The notes under the pieces are model-generated. The model was not told the DNA's origin and ran no database searches. It saw only the letters and a program-made list of their open reading frames with translations. Shown here one piece after another: positions 1 through 8,630 of a DNA stretch of 64,000 nucleotides. The stretch comes from an uncultured Hyphomicrobiales bacterium. Lineage in GTDB: Bacteria > Pseudomonadota > Alphaproteobacteria > Rhizobiales > Beijerinckiaceae. The stretch covers positions 1 to 64,000 of the forward strand of contig CAIOVE010000079.1 in assembly GCA_903861645.1 (NCBI GenBank), read 5' to 3'. A program made the position numbers and the translations under genes. Position 1 is the stretch's first letter; each line of letters opens with the position of its first letter.

Positions 1-1548
1 AACCGCGTGCGGGTGAAAGTGCCCTATCTCGGCGGCGGCTTTGGCGCGAAGCTCTACATCAAGCTCGAGGCCCTCGTGGCCATTCTGGCGCTGATGGTGA
101 AGCGTCCGGTGAAGCTTTCGCTCACCATGGAGGAGCAGTTCTTCACCATCACGAAACACGCCTGCACGTTCCGCATCAAGAGCGCGGTGACGAAGGGCGG
201 GCGCGTCACTGGGCGGCGTTGCGAAGTGTTCTGGAATGGCGGCGCCTATGCGGATATCGGCCCGCGCGTCACGCAGAAGTCCGGGTTCACGGCGCCGGGC
301 CCCTATGACATCGAGAACGTGTCGATTGATTCCTACGCGCTCTACACCAACCGGCCGCCGGCGGGCGCGTTGCGTGGCTTTGGCATTCCGCAGCTTGTCT
401 GGGCCTACGAGAGCCACACGGACTTGATCGCGCGCGATCTCGGCGTCGATCCCGTCGAGTTCCGACGCAGGAACATCCTGCGCGAGGGCCGTCCGCAGGC
501 GACGGGCACCGCGATGCGCGACGCGGAAATCTCGGGCGTGCTGGAAAAGCTCGCCGAGCGCATGGACTGGGCGGGGCCCTTCGACAAGGGGACGGGAACG
601 ATCCGTCGGGGCCGTGGCGTCGCCATTGGCTTCAAGGCCTCGATCGCGCCGACAACCTCGGTCGCCATCGTCAACGTCTCGGCTGACGGCGGCGCGACCC
701 TCTCCATGTCGACGGTGGACATGGGACAGGGCTCCGACACCGCCATGTCGCAGATCGTGGCGGAAATCCTGGGCCTTGCGACAGAGTCGATTCACGTCGT
801 TCATCCCGACACCGACGTGACGCCCTACGACATGGCGACGCTCGGCTCGCGCTCGACCTTCCACATGGGCCACGCGGTCAGGCTCGCGGCGGAGGACGCG
901 CGCCGTCAGCTCGACGATCTCGCGCGCGGCCTCGGCCTGCCGGCCGGCTCGAATTACGCGCCCGCCGATCTCTTCAAGAAGAAATACGGCATGCAGGCGG
1001 GCAACGTCATCGGCGTCGGCTCGTTCATTCCCGATTACAAGTCGCCCGCGCCGGGCACGGGCCTGTCGGAAAACATCACGCCCTTCTGGATGATCGGCGG
1101 CACGGGCGTCGAGGTCGAGGTCGACACCGAGACGGGCATCGTCCGGGTCACGCGCATGGTCAACGCCGCCGATCTCGGACGACCGCTCAATCCGCGCGTC
1201 GTCGAGACGCAGCTATCGGGCGCGGCGCTGATGCAGTTCGGCTTCACGATGCAGGAGAACATGATCTTCAGCAACGGACAGCTCGTCAACGGCTCGCTGT
1301 CCGACTACAAGATTCCCGGCATTCACGACATTCCGTCCGCGATCGAGAACCACATCGTCGAGGCAAACCAGAAGAGCGGGCCGTTCGGCGCGAAGGGCGT
1401 CGGCGAAAGCGCCACGTTCGGCGTGTCGCCCGCCATCGCCAACGCGATCCACGATGCCGTTGGCGTTCGCGTCACCGAACTGCCGATTACGCCCGAGACG
1501 ATTTTCAACGCCATCCGGGCCGCCACGCAAGACACGAAGAAGGGCTGA
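1..1548 (+). CDS. Xanthine dehydrogenase-family molybdopterin-binding subunit (5' end missing)
   Basis: Large catalytic subunit of a molybdenum hydroxylase (xanthine oxidase / isoquinoline 1-oxidoreductase superfamily). The reading frame is open at base 1, so the N-terminal part lies outside; about 515 residues remain. Visible motifs are GGGFGAK near the start, the family signature GALRGFGIPQ (about residues 120-130), a glycine-rich molybdopterin contact DMGQGSDTAMSQ, and GVGESATFG near the C-terminus, whose Glu is the expected catalytic base. The 2Fe-2S subunit follows 4 bp after the stop, in the small-subunit-last order often seen for three-subunit enzymes; a FAD subunit may lie upstream. 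The substrate (N-heterocycle or aldehyde) cannot be told from the sequence. Confidence 0.9.
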   Translation, partial: NRVRVKVPYLGGGFGAKLYIKLEALVAILALMVKRPVKLSLTMEEQFFTITKHACTFRIKSAVTKGGRVTGRRCEVFWNGGAYADIGPRVTQKSGFTAPGPYDIENVSIDSYALYTNRPPAGALRGFGIPQLVWAYESHTDLIARDLGVDPVEFRRRNILREGRPQATGTAMRDAEISGVLEKLAERMDWAGPFDKGTGTIRRGRGVAIGFKASIAPTTSVAIVNVSADGGATLSMSTVDMGQGSDTAMSQIVAEILGLATESIHVVHPDTDVTPYDMATLGSRSTFHMGHAVRLAAEDARRQLDDLARGLGLPAGSNYAPADLFKKKYGMQAGNVIGVGSFIPDYKSPAPGTGLSENITPFWMIGGTGVEVEVDTETGIVRVTRMVNAADLGRPLNPRVVETQLSGAALMQFGFTMQENMIFSNGQLVNGSLSDYKIPGIHDIPSAIENHIVEANQKSGPFGAKGVGESATFGVSPAIANAIHDAVGVRVTELPITPETIFNAIRAATQDTKKG

Positions 1549-1552
1549 GGCG

Positions 1553-2041
1553 ATGACAAACCACGCCCGCGACATTCATTTCACGCTCAATGGCCGACCC
1601 GTTTCCGCGCGCGTCGAAAGCCATCTCGATCTCGTCGATCTGCTGCGTCGCCTGAATCTGTTCGGCGCGCGCGAAAGCTGCGGGCAGGGACTGTGCGGCT
1701 GTTGCACGGTGCTCGTCGACGGCGTCGCGGTGTCTGGCTGTCTGACGCTGGCGCAACTCGTCGATGGCAAGGCCGTCGCGACCGTCGAGGGTCTCGACGC
1801 GTCGGGCGCGCTCAGCCCGGTGCAGCAGGCCTTCATCGACGAAGGCGCGTTCCAGTGCGGGTTCTGCACGCCGGGCTTCGTGTTGATGGCGCATCAATTG
1901 TTGCGCGAGAATCCAGATCCGGACGACGGCGAAATCCGCGACTATCTGGCGGGCAACCTGTGCCGTTGCGCCGCCTATCCCGAAATCATCCGCGCGGTGA
2001 AAACGGCGGCGCGCCGCATGCGCGAGACACAGCCGGCCTGA
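1553..2041 (+). CDS. 2Fe-2S subunit of molybdenum hydroxylase (CoxS/XdhA-like)
   Basis: Electron-transfer subunit of 162 residues carrying both [2Fe-2S] clusters. The N-terminal plant-ferredoxin-type domain supplies C43, C48, C51 and C63 (motif CGQGLCGCC). The C-terminal helical domain supplies C102 and C105 (CGFC) and C137 and C139 (CRC). The length is normal for the small subunit. The ATG at 1553 is chosen because it follows the large-subunit stop by 4 bp and starts the conserved beta-strand; longer in-frame extension would overlap the large subunit deeply. It should pass electrons from the molybdenum centre of the preceding gene product to a FAD or other acceptor. Confidence 0.93.
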   Translation: MTNHARDIHFTLNGRPVSARVESHLDLVDLLRRLNLFGARESCGQGLCGCCTVLVDGVAVSGCLTLAQLVDGKAVATVEGLDASGALSPVQQAFIDEGAFQCGFCTPGFVLMAHQLLRENPDPDDGEIRDYLAGNLCRCAAYPEIIRAVKTAARRMRETQPA

Positions 2042-2062
2042 CGCCGCGCTCGAGGCGGCATT

Positions 2063-2087
2063 CCTTCCGGCGCGTTTCGCCGGAAGG
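2063..2087. other. Perfect 10-bp inverted repeat between genes
   Basis: CCTTCCGGCG and CGCCGGAAGG are separated by CGTTT, 22 bp after the 2Fe-2S subunit stop and 40 bp before the aminotransferase start. The RNA would form a strong hairpin but no T-tract follows, so it may be a weak or Rho-assisted terminator or a transcript-stabilising element. Confidence 0.4.
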
Positions 2088-2127
2088 CGCGCCGTGGTAT
2101 GACCGCCGCCTCCCGCAGGAGCCGTCC

Positions 2128-3456
2128 ATGTCCGCCACCGCCGCCACGCCGAACGATCTTGAAGCCTACTGGATGCCGTTCACGGCGAACCGGGCCTTCA
2201 AGAAGGCGCCGCGCATGCTCGGGCGCGCCAAGGACATGCATTACTTCACGCCCGATGGACGCAAGCTGCTCGATGGCGCGGCGGGCCTCTGGTGCGTCAA
2301 CGCGGGCCATGGCCGCGACGCCATCGTCCAGGCGATCCAGGATCAGGCGGCGGAGATGGACTACGCGCCGCCGTTCAATTTCGGGCATCCCAAGGCGTTT
2401 CAACTGGCCACCCGCATCGCCGCGATCGCGCCGGGCGATCTCGACCATGTGTTCTTCGCCAACTCGGGCTCCGAGGCCGTCGACACGGCGCTCAAGATGG
2501 CGATCGCCTATTTCGCCACCCTCGGGCAGGGTCAACGCACCAAGCTGATCGGTCGCGCGCGCGGCTATCATGGCGTCGGCTTCGGCGGCATTTCCGTGGG
2601 CGGTCTTTCGCCCAACCGCAAGATGTTCGGCAACGCGCTGGCGGGCGTCGATCATCTGCCGGCGACCTACAATCGCGCCGAGCAGGCCTATGCGCGCGGC
2701 GAGCCGGAATGGGGCGCGCATCTCGCCGACGAACTGGAGAACATCGTCGCGCTGCATGACGCCTCGACCATCGCGGCGGTCATCGTCGAGCCGATGGCGG
2801 GATCGACCGGCGTCATCGCGCCGCCAAAGGGCTATCTCCAGAAGCTGCGGGCCATCTGCGACAAGCACGGCATTCTGCTCATCTTCGACGAGGTCATCAC
2901 CGGGTTCGGTCGCCTCGGTCACGCCTTCGCGGCGGAGCGGTATGGCGTGATCCCCGACTTCATTACCTTCGCCAAGGGCGTCACCTCCGGCGCCGTCCCG
3001 ATGGGCGGCGTCATCGCGCGCAAGCATGTTCACGACGCCTTCATGAAGGGCCCGGAGCATGTCGTGGAGCTGTTCCACGGCTATACCTATTCGGCGCATC
3101 CGCTCGCCTGCGCCGCGGGGCTGGCGACCCTCGACATCTACCGCGACGAGGGTCTGTTCGAGCGCGTCCGCGCGATCGAGTCGACCTGGGCCGACGCGAT
3201 CCACGGGCTCAAGGGCCTGCCCAATGTCGTCGATATCAGGACGATCGGACTCGTTGGCGCCATCGATCTCGCGCCCAATGCGATCGGGCCGGGCAAGCGT
3301 GGGTTCGAGGCGATGGAGGAGGCCTATCACCGGCGCGATTTGCTGATCCGCATCGCCGGCGACACGATCGTGCTGTCGCCGCCCCTGATCATTTCCGACG
3401 CGCAGATCGGCGAGGTCGCCGAGCGCGTGGGCGACGTCATCAAGGCGCTCGCCTGA
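2128..3456 (+). CDS. Class III aminotransferase, omega-amino acid:pyruvate type
   Basis: PLP-dependent transaminase of 442 residues, the usual length for beta-alanine/omega-amino acid:pyruvate aminotransferases. The N-terminus has the family mark YWMPFTANR, the PLP-ring Asp is D254 in IFDEVITGFGR, and the Schiff-base lysine is K283 in FAKGVTSG. An AGGAG at 2117-2121 lies 6 bp before the ATG. It would move the amino group of an omega-amino acid or amine (for example beta-alanine from pyrimidine breakdown) to pyruvate. That substrate is inferred from family and the nitrogen-catabolic setting; other amines are possible. Confidence 0.88.
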   Translation: MSATAATPNDLEAYWMPFTANRAFKKAPRMLGRAKDMHYFTPDGRKLLDGAAGLWCVNAGHGRDAIVQAIQDQAAEMDYAPPFNFGHPKAFQLATRIAAIAPGDLDHVFFANSGSEAVDTALKMAIAYFATLGQGQRTKLIGRARGYHGVGFGGISVGGLSPNRKMFGNALAGVDHLPATYNRAEQAYARGEPEWGAHLADELENIVALHDASTIAAVIVEPMAGSTGVIAPPKGYLQKLRAICDKHGILLIFDEVITGFGRLGHAFAAERYGVIPDFITFAKGVTSGAVPMGGVIARKHVHDAFMKGPEHVVELFHGYTYSAHPLACAAGLATLDIYRDEGLFERVRAIESTWADAIHGLKGLPNVVDIRTIGLVGAIDLAPNAIGPGKRGFEAMEEAYHRRDLLIRIAGDTIVLSPPLIISDAQIGEVAERVGDVIKALA

Positions 3457-3457
3457 T

Positions 3458-4483
3458 CTACTCCCCGCGCAGCAGCTTCTTCATGCGGGCGATGACGCCG
3501 GGCGGCGGCGCGGCGTTTTTCGCCACGATGGCCTGAACCTCGGCGCCGGTCGCCGGGTGAAACTCGACGCGGGCCTTTTCCACCTCGGCGCGAAACTCCG
3601 GGTCGCGCATCGTGGCGTCGAAGGCGGCCCGCAACGCCGCGACGCGATCGGCAGGCATGCCGGGCGGCGCGATGAAGGACCGGCCGATATCGGCCGTCGA
3701 GGCGTAGAGTTGCAGCATGGTTCGATCCTCGGGCGTGTCGCCGAGTTCGCCGACCGCTGGCGTAGCCGGCAGTTCCGCGGTGCGCGCCACCGTGCCCTGC
3801 GCCAGCAAATGGACGGATTTCGCCGCGAGCCAGTCCTGATGATAGGCGCTCAACGAACCCCATGAGGTGAAGGCCGCGTCGACCTCGCCCTTTTCCATCG
3901 CGAGCAGCACCTCGGCGGACGCGGGATAGCCGGCGATGACGCGAAACTTCGTGCCGGCGCCGGCGTTGAGCAGCTTGGGGTAGCCTTCCGATGGCGATCC
4001 CGGCCCGGTGCCGCCGATCAGCACTTCCCGCCGCCGCGCGTCGTCGATGGTTTTGGCCCGGGCGGCGCCGAAGGTCATCATGATCTCGATCACCGAGGTC
4101 GCGCGGCCGATCCAGTTGAAGTCCGCCGCGCGGTAGGCGACGCCCGACGATCCCAACGCTTCCTCCAGCGCCACCGCCTGCGAGACGATGCCCATCGCCG
4201 TGCCATCCTTCGGCGCGACGGAGGTAAGCCAGTTGGCGAGCTTGAAGCTGCCGGCGCCGGGCATGGCCTGCGCGACGACATTCGGGTTGCCGGGAATGTG
4301 CTTGCCCATGTGGCGGGCAATCAGATGCCCGTAGAAGTCATACGAGCCGCCGCCGCCAAAGCCGATGTAGATCGAGACCGTGCGCCCGCGGAAAAACGTC
4401 TCGGGCGATTGCGCCAGCGTGGGCGCCCATGGCGTCAGCAGGCACGCGATCAGCAGACCGCGCGCCGCGCGTCGAGCGAACAT
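3458..4483 (-). CDS. TctC/Bug-family tripartite tricarboxylate-type substrate-binding protein
   Basis: Periplasmic binding protein of about 341 residues. The start at 4483 is preferred over the ATG at 4504 because GGAG lies 6 bp upstream and it gives a clean signal peptide (FARRAARG, then LLIACLLTPWAPTLAQ). The mature part has the Bug-family fold marks: GGGGSYD near the start, NPNVVAQAMPGAGS, and a later GTGPGSPSEG ligand loop. No TctA/TctB membrane genes are adjacent, so it is an orphan receptor as is common for this family. The ligand, probably a carboxylate or small aromatic acid, is unknown. It converges with the aminotransferase, with stops 1 bp apart. Confidence 0.85.
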   Translation of the reverse strand: MFARRAARGLLIACLLTPWAPTLAQSPETFFRGRTVSIYIGFGGGGSYDFYGHLIARHMGKHIPGNPNVVAQAMPGAGSFKLANWLTSVAPKDGTAMGIVSQAVALEEALGSSGVAYRAADFNWIGRATSVIEIMMTFGAARAKTIDDARRREVLIGGTGPGSPSEGYPKLLNAGAGTKFRVIAGYPASAEVLLAMEKGEVDAAFTSWGSLSAYHQDWLAAKSVHLLAQGTVARTAELPATPAVGELGDTPEDRTMLQLYASTADIGRSFIAPPGMPADRVAALRAAFDATMRDPEFRAEVEKARVEFHPATGAEVQAIVAKNAAPPPGVIARMKKLLRGE

Positions 4484-4550
4484 ATGCAACTCCGGCGTTT
4501 CCATCCCGCGCGCAGATTATCGCGCGCGCCGCCGGACGCCAACGGCCGTG

Positions 4551-5054
4551 TCAGGGTTTCACGTAAACGAATCCCTGCGCCTGCAAGGCGGAGACCTCGG
4601 CCACCGCCGCGCCGACGATATCCGCGGTCTTGACGTCGTAGAGATCGGCCGGGTCGAGGCCGCGGCCGACAAGCGTGTTGCGGCAAACAAGGAAGCGAAC
4701 GCCTTGCGCCTTCAGCTTGTCGACCCGTTCCGACATGGCGCGGTCGCCCGCCGCCTCCTTCAGCAGATCGAGCCCGTCGCCCTGCAACACGATGCGCAGG
4801 TCGAGCTTGTCCTTGCCGACGGCGTTGACGTGATTCTGGGCCGATTGCAGCACGTGCAGCGAATAGTTGCGGTGCAGGAGGCCATCGCTGTCGGTGATGT
4901 GGTAGACGACCTTCTGCTGGCTGTACCCGGGCAGGGTCAGGTCGGCGACGGGCGAGCGCTTCGCCTCGGCGCGATAGCCGAGCGAATATCCCGCGAATGC
5001 GATCGCCGCTCCCGAAATGAGCGCGAGGATAATCCTGTTTTTCGTCGCCATCAT
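4551..5054 (-). CDS. Exported DsrE/DsrF-like protein of unknown function
   Basis: Protein of 167 residues with one N-terminal hydrophobic segment (IILALISGAAIAFAGYSLG), so secreted or membrane-anchored. The rest resembles the DsrE/YchN-like fold: KVVYHITDSDG strand, a central LDLRIVLQGDGLDLL segment and VRFLVCRNTL with a single Cys at the place where DsrE proteins carry their conserved cysteine. It starts with two consecutive ATGs at 5049-5054, preceded by GGGAAG. Such periplasmic DsrE proteins occur alone in many Proteobacteria and their job is not established. It sits between unrelated genes on the same strand. Confidence 0.7.
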   Translation of the reverse strand: MMATKNRIILALISGAAIAFAGYSLGYRAEAKRSPVADLTLPGYSQQKVVYHITDSDGLLHRNYSLHVLQSAQNHVNAVGKDKLDLRIVLQGDGLDLLKEAAGDRAMSERVDKLKAQGVRFLVCRNTLVGRGLDPADLYDVKTADIVGAAVAEVSALQAQGFVYVKP

Positions 5055-5145
5055 GCTTCCCGGTGTTTCGATTTGAACCCGACGCGTTCCGTCCCGGAAC
5101 AAGATCGGTTTGGAAGACATCACCGAGCAAGCGCCGCGCCGGAAA

Positions 5146-5174
5146 CAAAAGGGGCGCCTCGTGGGGCGCCCCTT
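5146..5174 (-). terminator. Rho-independent terminator after flavin monooxygenase
   Basis: AAGGGGCGCC (5149-5158) pairs with GGCGCCCCTT (5165-5174) around a 6-base loop, and the minus strand continues with TTTT. It lies 26 bp past the stop of the minus-strand monooxygenase gene, so it should end that transcript. Confidence 0.75.
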
Positions 5175-5200
5175 GCCAGATCGCCGTGGCGGCGGGTCGA

Positions 5201-6364
5201 TTATTCCGCCGCCTCGCGCGTGACCTTCAGATCCTTGAGCCGTGGATAGACCTCGCTCGCGAAGAGTTTGAGGCCCTTCACCGTTTCCGCGTGGTCGAGG
5301 AAACCGGCCTGCCCCATCGAGAGCAGGTGGCCAAAGCCGCCGACGTGGTCGTAGAACTTCTTGATCTGGCGACAGACCGTGTCCGGGTTGCCGCAAAACA
5401 CCGTGCCCGTTTCGATTTCGTGATCAAGGTCGGGCACGAAGCCCTGTTCGCGCGTGCCGACCTTGCCCGTGCGGAACGCCTTGATGTTGGCGTCGTACGA
5501 ATTGTAGCCGGGCGGGTTCTTGAAATGGTTCGGCAGCTTGTTGTGGGACAGATACCACAACAGCTTTTGCGCCCCGGCGCGACCTTCCTCGTCGGTGTCG
5601 CCGACATACATGAGCGCCGAATAGCCGAGCCGATCCTCCGGCACGGGCCCCTTGCGACCGGCCCGCGCCCAACCGGCGCGATAATAATCGAACACCTTGC
5701 GCGTGCCATCGAAGCCCGTGTGGAAGCAGCCGATGACATAGCCGCCCTCGCCGACGCGCGCGGCGCCCTCGGGCGAGGTCGATGAAATCCAGATGGGCGG
5801 ATGCGGCTGCTGATAGGGCCGCGGCCAGATGTTGACGCAGCGGTGGTGAAAGAACCGCCCCTCGAAGCTGAAGGGGCCGTCGTGATGCGTCCACGCCGCC
5901 TTGATGAGATCGAGCGCCTCGTACATGCGTTCGTTCATGCGCACGGGATTGCTGTTGGCGGCGGGCACCTCGTAGGGCACGCTGCGCACGAATCCACATT
6001 CGAGGCGACCACGCGAGATCACGTCTATCATCGCCATTTCCTCGGCGACGCGCACGGGCTGGTTGCGGTTGGCGATGGGGTTGCCGAGAATGAGCAGCCG
6101 CGCCTTTTTCGTCTGCCGCGCGAGAATGCCGAGCAGGATGGGCGCGGCGGGATCGACGCAGGTCGGCGTCTGGTGGTGCTCGTTCACCATGATGTCGAGG
6201 CCGAGATCGTCGGCGATCAGCCATTCGTCGAGATAGCGATGATAATTGTCGGCGCCGACCTTCGGATCGTAATAGCGGTTCGGCAGGGTCACGCGAACGG
6301 AATCGTAGGCGTCCTCCTCCGGCAAATCCTGAAAGGCGCCCTCGCTGAAATGAAACATGCGCAT
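5201..6364 (-). CDS. LLM-class (bacterial luciferase-like) flavin-dependent monooxygenase
   Basis: F420/FMN-dependent oxidoreductase of 387 residues with the TIM-barrel luciferase-like fold. Marks are the N-terminal FHFSEG, the NEHHQT motif near residue 60, GNPIANRNQPVRVAEE, and SRGRLECGFVRS. The start at 6364 has GGAG 8 bp upstream. It probably oxygenates a small organic substrate with reduced flavin supplied by a separate reductase; none is adjacent. The upstream hydrolase gene is 25 bp away and co-oriented, implying the pair acts in sequence. A paralogous pair lies at the right end of the window. The substrate is unknown. Confidence 0.85.
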   Translation of the reverse strand: MRMFHFSEGAFQDLPEEDAYDSVRVTLPNRYYDPKVGADNYHRYLDEWLIADDLGLDIMVNEHHQTPTCVDPAAPILLGILARQTKKARLLILGNPIANRNQPVRVAEEMAMIDVISRGRLECGFVRSVPYEVPAANSNPVRMNERMYEALDLIKAAWTHHDGPFSFEGRFFHHRCVNIWPRPYQQPHPPIWISSTSPEGAARVGEGGYVIGCFHTGFDGTRKVFDYYRAGWARAGRKGPVPEDRLGYSALMYVGDTDEEGRAGAQKLLWYLSHNKLPNHFKNPPGYNSYDANIKAFRTGKVGTREQGFVPDLDHEIETGTVFCGNPDTVCRQIKKFYDHVGGFGHLLSMGQAGFLDHAETVKGLKLFASEVYPRLKDLKVTREAAE

Positions 6365-6389
6365 GGTCTGAGCTCCGGAAAGTGACGTT

Positions 6390-7196
6390 TCAGCCCTGGG
6401 CGAAGCGCGTGACCCGCGCGACGAAATCCTCCGCGCGCTCGCTTTGCGGCGAGTGGCCCGCGCCGGGGATGGTTTCGCTTCGCGCGCCGGGAATGAGCTT
6501 CGCGTAGGCCTCGACATAATCGGCGCCGACCAGTCGATCATGGTCGCCGCGCAGGATGAGCGTCGGCCGGTTGATCGCGTGCAGCCGGTGTTTGAGCTTG
6601 GGATTGTGCATGTAGGGCTCCCACGCCACCAGCGCGAGCGTCTCGCGATTGCGCGCGAGAACGCGCAACTCTTCATCGCTCATGGCGGCGTAGTCGGGCT
6701 TGCGCCTGACGGGATCGGCCGCCGTCAGTTTCAGAAGATCATCGGCGCTGGTGGCGAAGATGTCGGGAATATCGAGGCGGTCGCGCGGCCCGACCTTGAT
6801 GCCAACGGGAGAGACGAGAATGATTTTAGCGATGCGGCTCGTGTTCTTCGTCGCCAGGTCGGCGGCCACCCAACCGCCTATGGACACGCCGACAAGAATG
6901 ACGTCGCGCAGGTCGAGTTTTTCCATCAACGCGAGGTGCGCGTGGACGAAGTCATCCACGCTGTCGACCCAGAAGGGCAGGCTCGACGAACCAAAGCCCG
7001 GATGCAAAGGCGCGACAACGTCGAAATGGCGAGCGAGATCGGCCACGAAGGGCGCGCGTGGATCGAAGCCGCCGCCGCCATGCAGAAAGAGCAGGGTCTG
7101 GCCCGCGCCGCCGCGATGCAATTCGAGATCGATATCGCCGATTTGCAACCGGCTGGCGATCATCGCGACCGACCCGGCCACCAAGGCCTCGTTCAT
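6390..7196 (-). CDS. Alpha/beta hydrolase (MhpC-like)
   Basis: Serine hydrolase of 268 residues. The nucleophile is S105 in GVSIGG, the acid is probably D218 or D220 in RGDHDR, and the base is H248 in GAGHSP; the oxyanion loop is LHGGGGFDPR at 39-48. The start at 7196 is preferred because GGAGG lies 5 bp before it; a further upstream frame has no ribosome site. It forms a two-gene unit with the luciferase-like monooxygenase downstream. It may cleave an ester, lactone or C-C bond made by that enzyme, which is an inference from order only. Confidence 0.85.
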   Translation of the reverse strand: MNEALVAGSVAMIASRLQIGDIDLELHRGGAGQTLLFLHGGGGFDPRAPFVADLARHFDVVAPLHPGFGSSSLPFWVDSVDDFVHAHLALMEKLDLRDVILVGVSIGGWVAADLATKNTSRIAKIILVSPVGIKVGPRDRLDIPDIFATSADDLLKLTAADPVRRKPDYAAMSDEELRVLARNRETLALVAWEPYMHNPKLKHRLHAINRPTLILRGDHDRLVGADYVEAYAKLIPGARSETIPGAGHSPQSERAEDFVARVTRFAQG

Positions 7197-7282
7197 CCCA
7201 TCCTCCCGTCGTGGCGTCTTTTGGCGCGCCACTCATCTATTTCAACGATAAAAGCGTCGCCGCGTTCCCGCAAGACAACCGG

Positions 7283-8320
7283 TTATTTCTGGCCGCTGAT
7301 CATGCCGCCCGCCTTGACCAGCAGTCGCTGCATCAACGCCGTGTCCTGCGACTCGATGACGACCTGAAGGCCGGCGTCCTTCATGGTCTGTCCAAGCGGC
7401 GACAGGTTGGGCCCGGTGAGACGCCCGAAGCGGTGATGCTTGTAGAGTTCCTCCTGATGCTCCCGCGTGGTTGTCCACCATGTCCAGAGTCGGGCGGCGT
7501 TGGGATGCGGCGCGCCCCTGAGCGCCATCTGCACATAGATCATCGCGGGTATCGGCCCGACGCGCGCCCATTCCACCGGCGCGCCCTCGGCCTGGAATTG
7601 CAGCACGCGTCCGCCATAGGTGCCCAGCGCAACGGCGCCCTGACCGCCCGCCAGCGCCTCGATGGTTGGCGTCCCGCCCTTGATGATGATCGGCTTGTTG
7701 GCGAGCAATTTTTGCAGATAGGCGTAGGTCTTCTCCTCGCCCCACGCGAGCGTCAGCAGGGGGAACTCGATGCCCCGCGCCTCCAGCAGGATCTTGCCCG
7801 ACCATTTGGGATCGAGCAGATCTTCCCACGACTTGAAGTCCGACGCCTTGGCGAGTTGCGTGTTGAAGGCGATTGGCACGTCGAGATTATAGCAATAGAG
7901 CGCCTTGCCATCGAACAGGATGGATTCCTTCTCTAGACCGAAGACCTCCTCCCATGGATAGGAAATGGCGAGGTCGCGATCGAACAGCAGCTTCGTGTAT
8001 GAAATCGGCGAGTCCACGACGTCGGCGCTCAGGCGGTTGGCGCTGGTTTCGCCGATGATGCGCTCGATCGCGGGGCCCGGCTCGATCTTGTAGGCCTCGA
8101 CCGCGACGCCGGGAAACTTCTGGGCGAAGCGTTTCGCGCTCGCCTGACTGACGGCGACGTCGTTGGACGACCAGAAGACGACCTTGCCTTCCTTTTTCGC
8201 GCCTTCGTAGACGGATTGCAGCGTGTCCTGTTCCGCGCGCGCGGCGAAGCTGGCGCCCGCCGCCACTAAAGCGGTGGCTCCGCCCATGAATCGACGACGG
8301 CTTGGCGGCGAATGGATCAT
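7283..8320 (-). CDS. Extracellular solute-binding protein family 1, Tat-exported
   Basis: ABC-importer receptor of 345 residues. The N-terminus has a twin-arginine signal (SRRRFMGGATALVAAG, cut near AARAE), then GKVVFWSSNDVA, the start of the iron/putrescine/thiamine-type binding fold. The ATG at 8320 opens exactly on this Tat signal, so longer N-terminal extensions are rejected. No ATPase or permease is adjacent. This group includes receptors for Fe(III), polyamines and organosulphur or organophosphorus compounds; the ligand cannot be assigned. It is divergent from the Tsx-like channel gene, which might admit the same solute through the outer membrane. Confidence 0.83.
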   Translation of the reverse strand: MIHSPPSRRRFMGGATALVAAGASFAARAEQDTLQSVYEGAKKEGKVVFWSSNDVAVSQASAKRFAQKFPGVAVEAYKIEPGPAIERIIGETSANRLSADVVDSPISYTKLLFDRDLAISYPWEEVFGLEKESILFDGKALYCYNLDVPIAFNTQLAKASDFKSWEDLLDPKWSGKILLEARGIEFPLLTLAWGEEKTYAYLQKLLANKPIIIKGGTPTIEALAGGQGAVALGTYGGRVLQFQAEGAPVEWARVGPIPAMIYVQMALRGAPHPNAARLWTWWTTTREHQEELYKHHRFGRLTGPNLSPLGQTMKDAGLQVVIESQDTALMQRLLVKAGGMISGQK

Positions 8321-8630
8321 GTCCAACCCTTGTGTGATTTTTTGATTTTGCGCGGACAAAACTAGGCGAACGTCCCATCCGTGGCAAATCGCCGTCCGTG
8401 TCGCGGCGCCGGCGGCGACACCGAAAGTGTGGCAAATCAGCATCACCCGCGGCGAGATTTTCTCATTGCCGAGCTTTTGGTCTGATATTGCGCAAGTCGT
8501 TGGCGATTTGGCGTTTTTGAGGCGTTTGTGACTTTTCTTTGACCTTCGTTCCTCGCGAGTGAATCAGCAATATCGGTTCATGCGAATAAATGCCGGGGAT
8601 CGCTCCGGGCTCGCAACCGAGGGGCAAGAA
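8321..8630. other. 310-bp divergent intergenic region
   Basis: It separates the minus-strand binding-protein gene from the plus-strand channel gene and no gene is seen in it. It is AT-richer than its surroundings. GTGGCAAATC occurs twice, at 8381-8390 and 8429-8438. A TTGACC at 8539-8544 could be a -35 element for the channel gene, but no convincing -10 follows at 16-18 bp. Confidence 0.5.

Noticed and set aside
8383-8400. Sigma-54 element for the minus-strand binding-protein gene at 7283-8320
   Set aside because: GC and CC are 10 bp apart but the rest of the -24 block mismatches at most positions, so I did not count it with the others.
8381-8438. Direct repeat GTGGCAAATC as an operator
   Set aside because: Only two copies, no symmetry, and no regulator gene beside it; could be chance.
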